Part shown: one piece after another, positions 6,274 to 6,790 of the stretch
How the letters are laid out: every line of letters begins with the position of its first letter
How positions within the stretch are numbered: position 1 is the first letter of the stretch
Origin: Bacteriovorax stolpii
Lineage (GTDB): Bacteria; Bdellovibrionota; Bacteriovoracia; Bacteriovoracales; Bacteriovoracaceae
NCBI GenBank assembly: GCA_945862475.1
Contig: CAMAYW010000131.1
Location: forward strand, 1 to 6,790
DNA: 6,790 bases
Direction: 5' to 3'
Translations under genes and position numbers: made by a program
The notes under the pieces: generated by a model
Seen by the model: the letters and a program-made list of their open reading frames with translations, nothing else
What the model was told of the DNA's origin: nothing
Databases searched by the model: none

Positions 6274-6288
6274 AGTTAAAGTTTAACT
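6274..6288. promoter_or_regulatory. Perfect 15-bp dyad in the divergent spacer (possible operator)
   Basis: AGTTAAA-G-TTTAACT is a palindrome with 7-bp arms about a single central base. It lies in the 74-nt spacer between the divergent SGNH-like and U32 genes and overlaps the best -10 candidate for the SGNH-like gene. Being AT-rich and with no loop of useful size it suits a dimeric DNA-binding protein better than an RNA hairpin. Confidence 0.45.
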
Positions 6289-6308
6289 TACGACTGATTT
6301 TTGGTAAA
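6280..6308 (-). promoter_or_regulatory. Possible sigma-70-type promoter of the SGNH-like/cNMP operon
   Basis: TTTACC (6308-6303), a 17-bp spacer and TAAACT (6285-6280) match four of six bases in each box. The start would fall near 6273, about 28 nt before the TTG. No convincing promoter is visible for the + strand gene in the same spacer. Confidence 0.35.
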
Positions 6309-6318
6309 CAAGCCTCCT

Positions 6319-6790
6319 ATGAAATCGATAAATTTACCTGAAATACTTGCCCCTGCTGGGTCATTGGACAAATTAAAGGTTGCTGTACTTTACGGGGCAA
6401 ACGCCGTTTATGTTGGTGGCCAAAAATTTGGTCTTAGAACAGCAGCTGAGAATTTTACTCTGGATGAGCTTAGAGAAGGGATCTCGTTTGCACATGAGAG
6501 GGGTGCCAAGGTTTACGTCGTTTTGAATTCTTTTCTCCATGACAAAGATCTCTCAGAATTGCCTCAGTTTGTTTCTTTTTTAAGTGAAATCGGAACAGAC
6601 GCAGTCATTGTTTCTGATCTAGGGGTCGTTAGAACAGTAAAAGAATTCTCAAATATTCCAGTTCATATATCAACTCAAGCCTCTACGCTCAATTCACAAT
6701 CGGCAATGCTTTGGAAAAAAGCAGGAGCTGATCGAATCGTTTTAGGTAGAGAAGTTTCTGTGAAAGAAGCGGGGAAAATAAAAAGAGAAG
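6319..6790 (+). CDS. Peptidase U32 family protein, 3'-partial
   Basis: The first 157 codons of a U32 (collagenase-like) protein run off the right edge. Family landmarks are LPEILAPAGSLDKLKVAVLYGANAVYVGG (6-34), the YVVLNSFLHDKDL stretch (66-78), and HISTQASTLNSQSAMLWKKAGADRIVLGREVS (116-147), the TIM-barrel strands shared by TrhP (YegQ), RlhA (YdcP) and UbiU/UbiV. Characterised bacterial members are Fe-S proteins that hydroxylate tRNA (uridine 34), 23S rRNA or ubiquinone precursors rather than proven proteases. The cysteine cluster that would confirm this lies downstream of the window, so the subgroup cannot be settled. ATG at 6319 fits the family N-terminus; TTG at 6301 is in frame but extends it for no reason. 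There is no Shine-Dalgarno sequence: the bases before the ATG read CCTCCT, the reverse of what is expected. It is divergent from the SGNH-like gene. Confidence 0.88.
   Translation, partial: MKSINLPEILAPAGSLDKLKVAVLYGANAVYVGGQKFGLRTAAENFTLDELREGISFAHERGAKVYVVLNSFLHDKDLSELPQFVSFLSEIGTDAVIVSDLGVVRTVKEFSNIPVHISTQASTLNSQSAMLWKKAGADRIVLGREVSVKEAGKIKRE

Noticed and set aside
6313..6318. AGGAGG on the - strand as a ribosome site for an extra small gene in the divergent spacer.
   Set aside because: The only nearby start codon, a TTG, is one base away, and that frame ends after a few codons; no gene is supported.
1..6790. CRISPR arrays, tRNA or rRNA genes, insertion sequences, phage or plasmid genes.
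   Set aside because: No regularly spaced repeats, no cloverleaf-like or rRNA-like sequence, no transposase or integrase motifs and no terminal repeats were found on either strand.

Overview
The window looks like chromosomal DNA from an AT-rich Gram-negative bacterium. Coding is dense, one gene carries a clear lipobox, one protein is membrane-anchored with its bulk probably periplasmic, and a candidate sigma-54 promoter is present. The gene mix (an SGNH-like protein with a TPR-like insert, a stand-alone cyclic-nucleotide-binding protein, SpeA, YihY, a gamma-type carbonic anhydrase, a baeRF protein) and the A/T-rich codon use would fit a Bacteriovorax-like member of Bdellovibrionota. That assignment rests on general resemblance and is an inference.

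Left part (1-2306, + strand): a tight three-gene run. A baeRF-type (bacterial eRF1-like) protein enters from the left edge. It overlaps a gamma-class carbonic anhydrase/hexapeptide-repeat protein by 4 nt, which in turn overlaps a YihY/BrkB-type six-helix membrane protein by 32 nt. A strong bidirectional hairpin terminator (about 2301-2335) closes this operon and also ends the convergent speA gene.

Middle (2326-4694, - strand): a full-length biosynthetic arginine decarboxylase (SpeA, 650 aa) starts at a TTG codon behind a strong GGAGGG ribosome site. Upstream lies a small lipoprotein gene of 50 codons (4373-4525) with a perfect AAGGAGG site and an LSAC lipobox. Between the two is an 18-bp inverted repeat with one bulge whose speA-proximal arm runs into the speA ribosome site. 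Upstream of the lipoprotein gene is a near-consensus sigma-54 promoter (TGGCACG-N4-TCGC, GG and GC 10 bp apart). Two direct repeats of AGGTGACA lie about 85-120 bp upstream of the predicted start, where enhancer sites for a sigma-54 activator usually sit.

Right part (4695-6790): a two-gene - strand unit holds an SGNH-like anchored protein that appears to have lost its catalytic serine, followed after 8 nt by a small cNMP-binding-domain protein. It diverges from a peptidase U32-family gene on the + strand that leaves the window at the right edge. The 74-nt divergent spacer carries a perfect 15-bp dyad.

The genes do not form one obvious pathway. The part most worth attention is the regulatory architecture around the small lipoprotein gene and speA. 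The rest are recognisable families in ordinary arrangements.
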